Below are positions 1 through 8,076 of a stretch of DNA of 20,361 nucleotides, piece after piece. The stretch comes from Paraktedonobacter sp034438135. Its GTDB lineage: Bacteria > Chloroflexota > Ktedonobacteria > Ktedonobacterales > Ktedonobacteraceae. Below the pieces are notes generated by a model that worked only from the letters and a program-made list of their open reading frames with translations, was not told the origin of the DNA and did not search any database. Made by a program: the position numbers and the translations under genes. The stretch lies in assembly GCA_034438135.1 (NCBI GenBank), contig DAOTTL010000040.1:1-20361 (forward strand). Reading direction: 5' to 3'. Position 1 is the first letter of the stretch; every line of letters begins with the position of its first letter.

Positions 1-63
1 GGTATATACCACATATTGCTCGTTCTACTCCCTTTCGCCCTTACCATAGAACACTCCCGGCCA

Positions 64-681
64 CTAACGCTCGCGCATCAGTTTCTTTAACTTCCGGCTC
101 GCAGGTGCAACCGAAGCCGACAAATTACGCCGATCGGCAACATCGGTTGGCCATTGGTGATCTTCAATATTTAAGTTCTTTTCATGGAAGATCTCGGATA
201 AGAGAGGAAGATCGTCAAAGCGATCTTTCAGTCTACAGATCATGGCCTTGCGTTGGCGAGGTGGCAGGGCTGCGGCAGCATTTGCAAGGACCGTCAGAAT
301 ATTGCGAAACCACTCCCGGCGCTCGACAATATCCTGTGGATCATACAGTTCCTCATCAAACATGCAAAGGAGATGTCCCTGGAGCAATTCGCCGTCCTCG
401 CTCATCGGCAGAGAGACGTCAGATCTCTGCTGGCGCATCATCTCCACATACGTAGTCTTAACAATACAGCGAATATAGGATCTAGGGTTAAGAATACGGC
501 GAGCCTTTGCCGCCTGCCAGAATTTGATGCGCGAAAGCTGCACCAGATCTTCAACCCTGGCATCATAGTGAAGCTTCTGACGTGCAAGCCTACAGATGTA
601 GGCATCTTGTTCCTCTAGCAAAAGATTGATCTCGTTCTCGTCACCCTGCTCACTTTGTCGAGTAAGCATGTTTTGCGTCAT
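64..681 (-). CDS. Divergent sigma-70-like (ECF-type) transcription factor
   Basis: The 205-residue product resembles the sigma-70 family. Residues about 24-86 look like region 2: RLARQKLHYDARVEDLVQ followed by an aromatic/basic stretch (KFWQAAKARR) and a helix ending in MMRQQR. Residues about 125-203 could be a region 4 remnant: the LPPRQRKAMI motif (139-148) matches the usual first helix, but the expected helix-turn-helix is replaced by an unusual stretch containing FHEKNLNIEDHQWP before a basic C-terminal helix (RKLKKLM). Inference: a sigma factor or sigma-like regulator with altered promoter recognition. The ATG at 681 has AGGA four bases upstream. It is followed on the same strand only by the window edge, so its partners are unseen. 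It lies 317 bases downstream of the WD40 gene and is probably a separate unit. Alternative: a sigma-fold protein that no longer recognises DNA. Confidence 0.6.
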   Translation of the reverse strand: MTQNMLTRQSEQGDENEINLLLEEQDAYICRLARQKLHYDARVEDLVQLSRIKFWQAAKARRILNPRSYIRCIVKTTYVEMMRQQRSDVSLPMSEDGELLQGHLLCMFDEELYDPQDIVERREWFRNILTVLANAAAALPPRQRKAMICRLKDRFDDLPLLSEIFHEKNLNIEDHQWPTDVADRRNLSASVAPASRKLKKLMRER

Positions 682-998
682 TGTTCCTGCACCCTTTCAT
701 AGCTGTGTATAGATAATTGCCGTTTGCGAAGATGAAAACAGAAGGCGTCACAGTAAAACGGAAGAGCATCACTAAACCTCCCTTTTGCCCTCTCCTATCA
801 ATAAGAGCAGTATAGAAGAGAAACTGCGCCAGATGAAGCATGAAGAATGCCAAAAATGTGTCAGGAAGATGTGGGCATTGTATGAAGAAGAAGTGAGCGT
901 GTTTGCCAGGGCGAATGCCCCACCAAACACGCTCGCTTCTTCTATCTGGGGGGAAGAAGCGGCTTTACAAGCCGTAGAAAAATCAGATGACCCATAAA
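682..998. other. Intergenic region with composite hairpin repeat
   Basis: No credible gene. Short frames on both strands here owe their length to the hairpin repeat at 886-984. The segment 682-780 should contain the promoter of the sigma-like gene, but no convincing -35/-10 pair was found. Confidence 0.6.
886..984 (+). repeat. Composite hairpin repeat, copy A
   Basis: An inverted repeat pairs 886-912 with 917-943 (arms of 27 bases, one T-G wobble and a three-base internal loop, tiny loop around 913-916). It is followed by a run of six G and a second small hairpin around 960-975 (CGGCTT, three-base loop, AAGCCG). A second copy with the same layout and near-identical sequence lies on the minus strand at 10290-10388. 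Both hug gene borders: this one ends 14 bases from the stop codon of the WD40 gene. It has no obvious T tract, so copy A is a poor terminator. Confidence 0.75.
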
Positions 999-2495
999 TT
1001 ATTCTGCCGTCCACACTTTGAGCGTTGGGGTTGTTTTTCCCACAGGTGTTTGTCCCTCGCCAGAAGCAATGTACTTGCCATTGGGAGACCAGGCCAGCGT
1101 AGCTATATAATTACTAGATTGCGCATGACCCTTATAGGTGTAAATCTGCTGGCCGCTGTTTACATCGATAATGTTGACCCAGCTAACGACACTGTTGCTC
1201 ACATAGGCAAGATACTTGCCATCGGGCGACCAGGACAACACGCTGCTTATCTCCAACATGTCAAGCATTACCCGTCTCCCGGTCAGAACGTTCCAGACCT
1301 CAAATGGTGAAGCTGACAATGGTTGCAGGTTCAACTGACCGAAGGCCAGGTTGTCACTATGAGGTTGCCAGGTCGGCCCCTGGAGCATAGCCTTGGAAGC
1401 GAGCTTGTCTTTGAAGACGATCTGGCGGGTAGAGACTTTCCAGGCTACGACATAAGAGGGCGGCTCAGCGGGGGCAATCGCGACATTAAAGATCATGCCA
1501 GCAAGATACTGACCGTCTGGTGACCAGGCAGCAACCCTTGTATCCTGAGTGCTACTGCTCCCTGTGATTTCAAAGGCGACCGCGTTTGTCTGAGGATTCC
1601 AGACCAGAATTTTATTCTGCCACGAGGCAACGAAAATCGTTGCCGCAATCAGCTTGCCATCCGGAGACCAGACTGGGGTTCCAAACCCAAGACCGTCACT
1701 GATGGAGACCTGAGTTGAGAGAAAAGAATCGCCAGCAGATGTATTCACGCTGCCTGAAGCTAAGGAATAAGGATAAGAGTGCACAATGACCCCAGTCTGG
1801 CCATTGACCACCAGCAGGCTCCGGTTCGTCCCAACCGCGACAAGATTGCTAACAGGTGACCAGGCCAGCGCAAACGGAACCGTGCCAGCAGGGAGAAGAA
1901 CTGTCACTGCATTCCGGCCCGTGGGGGCGTCCCATATCTGTAGATGGTCAGTGATGGCTGCTATACGCTTACTATCCGACGAAAAGGCCACGCTAGTAAA
2001 GCCTCGCGAATTGCTTGTGGTAGAAAGCGTTTTGCCAAAACGACTGGTCAGCGTCGATGGAGGTGTCGCCACCTGGCCATGTCCCGTCATGGTGGTTCTC
2101 CGATGCGCAAAACTCAGCAATGTGACCAGACTGCCAACCAGAACGGCAGTGACGAGAACGGCAACAAGCATGTTGACGCGCCACCCAAATTTTGAGGCTT
2201 GCTTCTTCTCTCTACGCTCGAAACTGCCCTGTGGTAGTGTGAACGGTGAAGAACCCTGTTGCTTTAACTCTGAAGGTGTGGCAACGGGAAACTCGACCTG
2301 TGTACGAGAATAGTTCATCAGATGATCTTCGACTCGCCGCAAGGATAGTCCTTGCTCCTCACGAATCTGTCCGGCTATCTGCTGCATTTCTGAGAGAAAT
2401 CGAGCCTCAGGCATGGTCTCCAAATCGTCAAGGTGCCGCTCGATCTGCTCATCGATTTGCTCTGGTGTAAAAATTTGCTCGTGGTTCTCCATCAT
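999..2495 (-). CDS. Membrane-anchored WD40 beta-propeller protein, probable sigma-factor partner
   Basis: 498 residues. Residues 1-100 are hydrophilic, acidic then basic, and predicted cytoplasmic. One hydrophobic segment spans about 107-130 (MLVAVLVTAVLVGSLVTLL), and the rest, about 165-498, is a WD40-type propeller placed outside the membrane. Propeller blades are visible as repeated AWSPDGK/WSPNGKY motifs with VW or VWN ends (e.g. LAWSPNGKYIASGEG and LKVWTAE at the C-terminus). The start ATG overlaps the stop of the upstream ECF sigma gene (ATGA, 2492-2495), so the two are translationally coupled; a second ATG follows immediately. Inference: the cytoplasmic N-terminus may bind the sigma factor like an anti-sigma domain and the propeller may sense an external signal. 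No recognised zinc anti-sigma motif (HxxxCxxC) is visible, so this role is not proven. Confidence 0.85.
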   Translation of the reverse strand: MMENHEQIFTPEQIDEQIERHLDDLETMPEARFLSEMQQIAGQIREEQGLSLRRVEDHLMNYSRTQVEFPVATPSELKQQGSSPFTLPQGSFERREKKQASKFGWRVNMLVAVLVTAVLVGSLVTLLSFAHRRTTMTGHGQVATPPSTLTSRFGKTLSTTSNSRGFTSVAFSSDSKRIAAITDHLQIWDAPTGRNAVTVLLPAGTVPFALAWSPVSNLVAVGTNRSLLVVNGQTGVIVHSYPYSLASGSVNTSAGDSFLSTQVSISDGLGFGTPVWSPDGKLIAATIFVASWQNKILVWNPQTNAVAFEITGSSSTQDTRVAAWSPDGQYLAGMIFNVAIAPAEPPSYVVAWKVSTRQIVFKDKLASKAMLQGPTWQPHSDNLAFGQLNLQPLSASPFEVWNVLTGRRVMLDMLEISSVLSWSPDGKYLAYVSNSVVSWVNIIDVNSGQQIYTYKGHAQSSNYIATLAWSPNGKYIASGEGQTPVGKTTPTLKVWTAE

Positions 2496-3037
2496 TTTTC
2501 TCCCAATTGTTTCTCGAAGACTTCGCGCAACAGGTTCAAAGAGCGTGAGAGGATCATACGGACGGCAGTATCACGTTTTCCCAGGATATGCGCAATTTCC
2601 AGTACGCTCAGACCGTTGACGAAGCGCAGCAGGACTACCTCTTTTTGCAGAGACGGCAGGCATTCAATCGCTGCCCTCAGATTGCGATGCTCTTCATTGT
2701 GTAGAGCCGTCCATTCTGGCATAAGCTCACAGTCCTGGTCGAGCGTCTCGCTCACTTCCTCCAGTGGCAGGTGCTGACGCCTCTTCTGCTTGCGGTAATA
2801 GTCAACCAGTTTATTGCGTGCAACCCGCCAGAGCCAGAGACGTTGCTCCGCCGCCGAGAGTCCATAGAGCGAATCGCGTTCGAGAGCCGCGACAAAGACA
2901 TCCAGCAATAGATCTTCAGCATCCTCAGCCGACTGCATATTGATCCGCAGGTGCATCAGGAGCGTAGGGGCATGCTGCCGGTAGAGTTCTGAAATTGCCG
3001 CATCGCCTGCATCGTCCAAAGAACGTAAAGTCTGCAT
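2492..3037 (-). CDS. ECF-family RNA polymerase sigma factor
   Basis: 181 residues, usual ECF length. Region 2 covers about 17-86 (SAEDAEDLLLDVFVAALE, then the WLWRVARNKLVDYYRKQKRR promoter-melting helix). Region 4 covers about 119-172 (LPSLQKEVVLLRFVNGLSVLEIAHILGK and the recognition helix TAVRMILSRSLNLLRE). It directs RNA polymerase to a small regulon. AGGA lies seven bases before the ATG. The gene heads a two-gene operon with the membrane WD40 protein through a four-base overlap, the arrangement typical of a sigma factor and its membrane regulator. An autoregulated promoter is expected upstream, but no clear GGAAC/CGTC pair at proper spacing was found. Confidence 0.92.
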   Translation of the reverse strand: MQTLRSLDDAGDAAISELYRQHAPTLLMHLRINMQSAEDAEDLLLDVFVAALERDSLYGLSAAEQRLWLWRVARNKLVDYYRKQKRRQHLPLEEVSETLDQDCELMPEWTALHNEEHRNLRAAIECLPSLQKEVVLLRFVNGLSVLEIAHILGKRDTAVRMILSRSLNLLREVFEKQLGEK

Positions 3038-3156
3038 TTCATTATCCTACTATGTATAATGTGTTCCGCTAGCGAATATTCAGTGAACCAGTCGTATGAG
3101 AAGGCAAAACGTAACATATGTAGAGGGAAAGGTCAACGTAAGATATCTTTAAAATC

Positions 3157-3299
3157 AGGGTTTCGCAAAAGTCACGGTGCAGCAATGGCCAGGCCCCTCC
3201 CCAGGAGAAAAAGCTGGACTGGGGCAGCGCGAACGCGCTGCCCCAGTCCAGCTAAAAAGGGTGGGTGGGCGAGGAAAGAAGCGACTTTTGCGAAGCCCT
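3157..3299. repeat. Nested palindromic element with 17-bp terminal inverted repeats
   Basis: Outer arms 3157-3173 and 3283-3299 are inverted repeats of 17 bases with one mismatch (AGGGTTTCGCAAAAGTC type). Inside sits a perfect 20-bp stem (3212-3231 with 3234-3253) and a G-rich stretch at 3258-3275. The layout suggests a MITE- or REP-like element of 143 bp; no target-site duplication was established. It fills most of the gap between the ABC exporter and the ECF sigma gene and supplies the exporter's terminator. Confidence 0.65.
3207..3253 (-). terminator. Rho-independent terminator of the ABC exporter operon
   Basis: A perfect 20-bp GC-rich stem with a two-base centre (3212-3253) is followed on the minus strand by TTTTTCTCC. 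It lies about 100 bases after the permease stop codon and before the ECF sigma gene's region. On the plus strand the stem is followed by AAAAAGG, so it works only for minus-strand transcripts. Confidence 0.7.
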
Positions 3300-3350
3300 A
3301 TCTTTAAATAAATGGGCACAAGTCGGTTCATCCTCAAGGATCTGTGCTCC

Positions 3351-4064
3351 CTAGCTCAAAATCAAGCGCGAGCGCTGGAAGCTAACCAGCGACAATCCCA
3401 GTAAGATCGCATCCAGCACAGCAATCACGACTATGAACAGGAGCAGAAATTGAGCATAGCTCAACGATGAGATAAAGTTTGCGGGCAATGCTTGCAAGAC
3501 AAAAAGACCTCCGAATATAAGCACTACCGTCCCAACACTCAGGATTTGCTGTGCCTGACGCACCGTTGCCGATCGCAGCGAGATCAACACTCCGGCACTT
3601 GCTCCCAGTAGACTGGACAGCAGACTCAACGCCAGAACTTCCAGTAACACATCTAAAGGATGATAGAATGCCCAGCTACCGTGCCCCCTAAACAGGTTGA
3701 CCAGAACCAGACCAAGCAGCAGACCAACAAGAGCCATTCCCCAGGCATACCCGACCGTCACGATCACTTTTCCCAGCAGAATAGCTCGATCGCTGATGCG
3801 ACTGGCCAGCAAGGTTTCCAGAGTGTGTCGCTCACGCTCTCCGGCGATGGCATCGCCAATAAACGTGATAATGATGAAGAAAGGAATCCAGAGAACGATA
3901 AACATCTCGATGGGCGAAAGTTCAAGCCACTGAAGCCCAAACTGCAATGGCAGATAAATACCCAGAATGCCGACCAGAAGGACGGGACGTATCCATGCCC
4001 TCAACCCTCCCTGGAAGAGCAGATCTTTCGATTCTTTCCACATCATTGTCAAGAGGTCGCTCAT
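3351..4064 (-). CDS. ABC-2 type transporter permease
   Basis: 237 residues with about six membrane segments (roughly 28-47, 53-72, 105-128, 140-163, 175-195, 208-230). Between the second and third is the hallmark cytoplasmic loop GERERHTLETLLASRISD, seen in ABC-2/NatB-type permeases, which contacts the ATPase. The ATG overlaps the stop of the upstream ATPase gene (ATGA at 4061-4064), so the two subunits are made together. Known for the family: homodimeric or paired permeases exporting drugs, lipids, ions or peptides. The substrate cannot be read from the sequence. It ends the operon and is followed by the palindromic terminator at 3207-3253. Confidence 0.88.
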   Translation of the reverse strand: MSDLLTMMWKESKDLLFQGGLRAWIRPVLLVGILGIYLPLQFGLQWLELSPIEMFIVLWIPFFIIITFIGDAIAGERERHTLETLLASRISDRAILLGKVIVTVGYAWGMALVGLLLGLVLVNLFRGHGSWAFYHPLDVLLEVLALSLLSSLLGASAGVLISLRSATVRQAQQILSVGTVVLIFGGLFVLQALPANFISSLSYAQFLLLFIVVIAVLDAILLGLSLVSFQRSRLILS

Positions 4065-4996
4065 TTGCTTTCTTCCTCCATCAGTGTCAGGAAAACATCT
4101 TCCAGGCTGGCCTTGCCCCTGCGCACTTCCTCTACCTCTACGCCCGCAAGGACCAGCAAACGGACAAGCGGACTCATCGCGCTCTCGCCGCGCAGCTCGA
4201 TGAGAAGGTGACTGTTATGCAGTTCGGCATGGGCAACCTCTGGCCTCTCTCGGAGGCTGGCCAGTATCTGCTCGGTGAAGCCATGCCCCACGATCTCGGC
4301 CTGAGGACCTCCCGTCCTCGCCCGCAGCTCATCGGGGGCACCAATCGTTATGAGTTTGCCCTGACGAATCACGGCGACCTGAGCACAGAGCTTTTCGGCC
4401 TCGGTCAGATTGTGAGTGTTGAGAAAGACCGTCACCCCTTCCCGCTCGACCAGGCTGGCCAGGTCATCGCGCAAAGCAGCCGCCGCCTGCGGATCAAACC
4501 CGGCAGTCGGCTCGTCCAGAAAAATCAGCGATGGATGGTGAAAGAGCGCACGGGCAACCGCGAGTTTCTGTTTCATACCTCGACTCCAGGTCCCCACCTG
4601 ATCGCGGCGACGATCCCAGAGATCTAGATGGGTAAGCAGTTCTTTGATGCGGGCCTGGCAGTCAGGCGCAGGCATCTGGTAGATGCGTCCGTACAGGGCG
4701 AGATTGTCCTGAGCACTCATGCGCTCGTAGAGTCCCACAAATTCAAGCAATGCTCCGCTGCGAGCACGAATGGCATCGGCCTGGGTGCGGGTATCAAAGC
4801 CCAGCACTCTGGCCTGACCCTGCGTCGGTTCCAGCAGCCCAAGCAACAGATGAATGGTCGTGGTTTTGCCCGCTCCATTTGGTCCCAGAAAGCCAAAGAC
4901 GATGCCCGCAGGCACTTCCAATGAGAGATCGTCAACAGCTTTGACCGTGCCAAAAGAGCGGGAAAGATGTTCTGTGTGAATGATCGGCTCAGGCAT
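4061..4996 (-). CDS. ABC transporter ATP-binding protein, DrrA/CcmA-like
   Basis: 311 residues. Walker A GPNGAGKTT at 38-46, ABC signature variant WSRGM at 137-141, Walker B LIFLDEP from 157, H-loop histidine near 195 in LNTHNLTEAE. The C-terminal 80 residues form the small accessory domain common in DrrA-type export ATPases. It powers the ABC-2 permease encoded next, with which it overlaps by four bases. The ATG is preceded by GAAAGGAGAGAGG, a very strong ribosome-binding site. The signature has R in place of the first G of SGG, a common variant in this subfamily. Confidence 0.93.
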   Translation of the reverse strand: MPEPIIHTEHLSRSFGTVKAVDDLSLEVPAGIVFGFLGPNGAGKTTTIHLLLGLLEPTQGQARVLGFDTRTQADAIRARSGALLEFVGLYERMSAQDNLALYGRIYQMPAPDCQARIKELLTHLDLWDRRRDQVGTWSRGMKQKLAVARALFHHPSLIFLDEPTAGFDPQAAAALRDDLASLVEREGVTVFLNTHNLTEAEKLCAQVAVIRQGKLITIGAPDELRARTGGPQAEIVGHGFTEQILASLRERPEVAHAELHNSHLLIELRGESAMSPLVRLLVLAGVEVEEVRRGKASLEDVFLTLMEEESK

Positions 4997-5090
4997 ACCT
5001 CTCTCCTTTCAGGACAGCGAAAAGATAGAACAACCCCAAGATGTGACGCCAGTCTCTCCTTTAGACTATTGCTATATGTTATGTAGCTGT

Positions 5091-5119
5091 AAAATAATGG
5101 ATAGCTCTCTTTTTGTCAA
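5091..5119 (-). promoter_or_regulatory. Sigma-70-type promoter of the ABC exporter operon
   Basis: Read on the minus strand: -35 TTGACA (5114-5119, perfect consensus), 17-base spacer, -10 TATTTT (5091-5096). It would start transcription near 5084 and give an 88-base leader before the ATPase gene. It sits in the 153-bp gap after the APC permease gene. Confidence 0.6.
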
Positions 5120-5149
5120 GCATTGAAGAGAAAAATGCAAAGATGCTCC

Positions 5150-6577
5150 TTATGCTCGCACGAACTTGCCCCGGAATAGAAATAGCACAAGCAGTCCAAG
5201 CACACACCAGATGCCGAAGACAAAGGGCACACTGGTCAGCGGACCCGAACCCGGCGAGATCAGGGCAGAGACGAGAATAACCGCGATCATCAAGGTGCTT
5301 ACACAGGGCACGATGCCATGACGCACTAAGCGAAACTGCTGACGACGCTGCTGCCAGAAGAAGCGAATGCAGGCGACATTCACCAGACCGTACAGGGTCA
5401 GGACAAAAAGGGCATCCAGGGTTCCAAAGAGTGTGAAGGACCCGATGGGGGTCAGCCACAGGCCAAAGCCGATCCCTACGATCAGTCCCACGAGACAGAG
5501 CACCATAATGGGTCCAACTGGCGTATGATATCTGGGATGAGTTCGCGCCATCCAGGACGGTAGCAGACCGTCGCGTCCCACCGCGAAGAGGATACGTGCT
5601 CCCCCATTGATGATCGCCAGGGCAGCCCCGAAGAACGATAAAATACCGACAACATCCACCAGCACAGCCAGCGTATTCCCGCCGAAACGACGGGCAATCG
5701 TATCAAAGGGAGCGGTATCGTGCGCATAACCAGTCACAATGTTGTTCATCCCATAGCCGATCGTCGCCGCATAGGCCAGCACGATGTAAAATACCCCCGC
5801 GACCAGCATCGAGAAATAGACTGCACGGGGAATATTGCGATGCGGATCACGCGTCTCCTCACCCAGAGTCGCGGCAGTTTCAAAGCCAATAAAGCTCAGT
5901 ACGCCCAGCACGATACCTGTGGTCAGATCCCCACCGGGCGGAATAGGAGCCGTTGTAAAGGGAGCCGCACTCAGTCCACCATGAGCACCCACCTGGAAAA
6001 GCACGATCAAGGCCAGAATCAGACAGATCCCAATCTCAAAAATCAGCAGAGTCAGATCAACCGTCATCGATTGGCGCACCCCCCTGTAGCAGATGGCGAA
6101 GACAATACCAACCGCCAGCACAAACCAGAAGCTCCAGTGCAGATTAAACCCAAACCAGCGCAACATCAGCGTTTGCAGATTGGCACTCATCAAAATAAAG
6201 GAATAGGGAACCCCGATCGCTATCGCTATAAAGCCCACCCAGGCCGTGAAACCTCCCCAACGCGGACCAATGCCCTCGGTCACAAACGTATAGGCCGAGC
6301 CGCTTGAGGGCAGTTCACGCGACATCTCACTATACTGATTTGCCATCAATAAGGCCAGGATAAACCCAATCACGTAACACAGCGGGATCGCCGCACCCAC
6401 CAGTCCCGCCTGAGGAATAGAATTGAAAAATATCGATGCTGCTGGCGAGATGACGGCTAATGAGATGACGATCGCGTGACGCAGACCAAGCTCACCGCGT
6501 TTCAGCGAGGAAAGGGCCATGGGGTCCGCAAGTATATCGTCCTCACCTGAGGGAACGGGGGATGTCTGGTTGCTCAT
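5150..6577 (-). CDS. APC-family amino acid permease
   Basis: 475 residues with about 12 membrane helices. The N-terminal region carries the family pattern ISPAASIFF in helix 1 and SSGSAYTFVTEGIGPRWGGF around helices 2-3; SFIGFETAATLGEE (helix 6 region) is also typical of the amino acid/polyamine/organocation superfamily. Proton-coupled uptake of an amino acid or amine is the family's usual role; the substrate is unknown. It is the last of four minus-strand genes, 98 bases after the lactone oxidase, so it may import the substrate of the enzymes upstream. Its ribosome-binding site is weak (AAAGG about 14 bases before ATG). Confidence 0.88.
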   Translation of the reverse strand: MSNQTSPVPSGEDDILADPMALSSLKRGELGLRHAIVISLAVISPAASIFFNSIPQAGLVGAAIPLCYVIGFILALLMANQYSEMSRELPSSGSAYTFVTEGIGPRWGGFTAWVGFIAIAIGVPYSFILMSANLQTLMLRWFGFNLHWSFWFVLAVGIVFAICYRGVRQSMTVDLTLLIFEIGICLILALIVLFQVGAHGGLSAAPFTTAPIPPGGDLTTGIVLGVLSFIGFETAATLGEETRDPHRNIPRAVYFSMLVAGVFYIVLAYAATIGYGMNNIVTGYAHDTAPFDTIARRFGGNTLAVLVDVVGILSFFGAALAIINGGARILFAVGRDGLLPSWMARTHPRYHTPVGPIMVLCLVGLIVGIGFGLWLTPIGSFTLFGTLDALFVLTLYGLVNVACIRFFWQQRRQQFRLVRHGIVPCVSTLMIAVILVSALISPGSGPLTSVPFVFGIWCVLGLLVLFLFRGKFVRA

Positions 6578-6675
6578 GTACGTTGCTACCTTTCTCTAGC
6601 GAGGTGAGAACGACAAGCACCTCGTTATTCACAGGGAAGGGTCCTCCTCAGAACAGGGTCTGAGGCGCACAAACT

Positions 6676-8031
6676 TTAGAGAGTCCTCTGATCCCGACGT
6701 GCCGGAACCTGACTCTGAGTTGGACTGACATCGAATAGATCGCGCAGATAGCTATTGAGAAAGATACCCTGAGGGTCAAGCGAGGAACGAACCCGCTGAA
6801 AGTCCTGCCAGCGTGGATAGAGCGCGGCCAGTTGACTGGCGTGTTGCGTATGCAACTTGCCCCAGTGGGGTCGTCCCTGATAACGTTTGAAGATCTCTTC
6901 GATATGGTAAAAATAGGAGTGATAGGGCATGCCCCTGTACATATGGACCGCGATATAGCATGAAGCGCGCTCATAAGCTGGACTGAGCCAGATATCATCT
7001 TCATGGACAAAACGACATTCCATGGGAAAATGCACTGCGAAGCGCTGTTTCTCGATGCAGGCCTGGATCTCACGAATGACGGTTGTGGCATGTTCTACGG
7101 GAATATTGTATTCCATCTCGTTGAAACGTACCCAGCGTGGCGTAGCAAACAGACGATGACTATAGTTGGTCTCATCGATATTTGTGATACCCAGCGCTGA
7201 GATATGACTGACCGTCTGACTGAGCGCTGGAACCAGCCGACAACTCTCTGAGAGGAGCCAGAACAGTCCATTCTCCAGGAGAATCTTATTGAGTGTGCCC
7301 CCGAAGCCGCCTGTATTGACCGGCGTATCGGTCTCGTTGATGTATTTGGCCTGGACCCATTCTGTGTAGGGGAACCAGTAAAACTCAAAGTGACTGTTCT
7401 CTTGTCTGGACCTTTCCAGGTTCTCCAGACAGTCATCCAGAGGTTGTCTGGAACTCTGAAACCTCATACGCTTCGCCGGTACGACACGCAGTTTGATCTT
7501 CGCAATGACTCCCAGGCTTCCCAATGAGACCTGAGCGGCCTTAAATATCTCCGGGTTCTCTTGCTGGGAACATTCCAACAGGTCCCCGCTGGCCGTTACC
7601 AGGGTAAATCCCTCCACCTGGGTCGAGAGCGAGCCATAGTGTATGCCGGTCCCATGGGTACCGGTACTGATGGCACCGGCAATGCTCTGGACATCGATAT
7701 CTCCAAGGTTCTCCTGAGCCAGACCTCGCTCGAAAAGCGCCTGACCCAGTGAGTGAAGCTTTGTCCCACCTAGAACGGTGGCGGTTCCTCGCTCCATGTC
7801 GATCTCTTCGACCCCCTGCATGTTGTCCAAAGAGATCAGGACATCCTTGGTGTCCACGAGAGGCGTGAACGAGTGAGCCGATCCGACGACGCGCACCTGA
7901 CGACCCTCACGTCCATAGGTGCTCAGCAATCCCACCAGTTCAGAGACGTTGTTCGGCCTGACGATCTCATGGACGCGTGACCGAACCCTGCCAGACCAGT
8001 TGTGCCAATGTTCTTTATACTGCTTATCCAT
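6676..8031 (-). CDS. FAD-linked sugar-lactone/alditol oxidase, D-arabinono-1,4-lactone oxidase family
   Basis: 451 residues, the normal family length. The FAD-binding (PCMH/VAO) domain is N-terminal: VVGSAHSFTP with His53 as the likely covalent FAD attachment site, then GDIDVQSIAGAISTGTHGTG (the FAD-binding block of this family). The C-terminal ALO domain ends with the active-site HWGKLHT motif at about 389-395. The enzyme oxidises a sugar lactone, alditol or polyhydroxy compound with O2 as probable acceptor. AAGGAAG six bases before ATG supports the start. It lies 45 bases after the PLP aldolase gene and 98 before the APC permease, in what looks like one operon. This oxidase/aldolase neighbour pair is, from memory, also common in actinomycetes. 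The real substrate is unknown. Confidence 0.88.
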   Translation of the reverse strand: MDKQYKEHWHNWSGRVRSRVHEIVRPNNVSELVGLLSTYGREGRQVRVVGSAHSFTPLVDTKDVLISLDNMQGVEEIDMERGTATVLGGTKLHSLGQALFERGLAQENLGDIDVQSIAGAISTGTHGTGIHYGSLSTQVEGFTLVTASGDLLECSQQENPEIFKAAQVSLGSLGVIAKIKLRVVPAKRMRFQSSRQPLDDCLENLERSRQENSHFEFYWFPYTEWVQAKYINETDTPVNTGGFGGTLNKILLENGLFWLLSESCRLVPALSQTVSHISALGITNIDETNYSHRLFATPRWVRFNEMEYNIPVEHATTVIREIQACIEKQRFAVHFPMECRFVHEDDIWLSPAYERASCYIAVHMYRGMPYHSYFYHIEEIFKRYQGRPHWGKLHTQHASQLAALYPRWQDFQRVRSSLDPQGIFLNSYLRDLFDVSPTQSQVPARRDQRTL

Positions 8032-8076
8032 GGCGAACTTCCTTCTTCGATCAAGGTTGAAGATATGGCAATTAGA

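Noticed and set aside
785..1014. Frames over the composite repeat on both strands
   Set aside because: Their length comes from the inverted repeat; encoded sequences are mirror images of the hairpin and not conserved-looking.
3060..3068. GGAAC on the minus strand as an ECF autoregulatory -35
   Set aside because: Its matching -10 would fall in the start codon of the sigma gene and no CGTC-type -10 is present.
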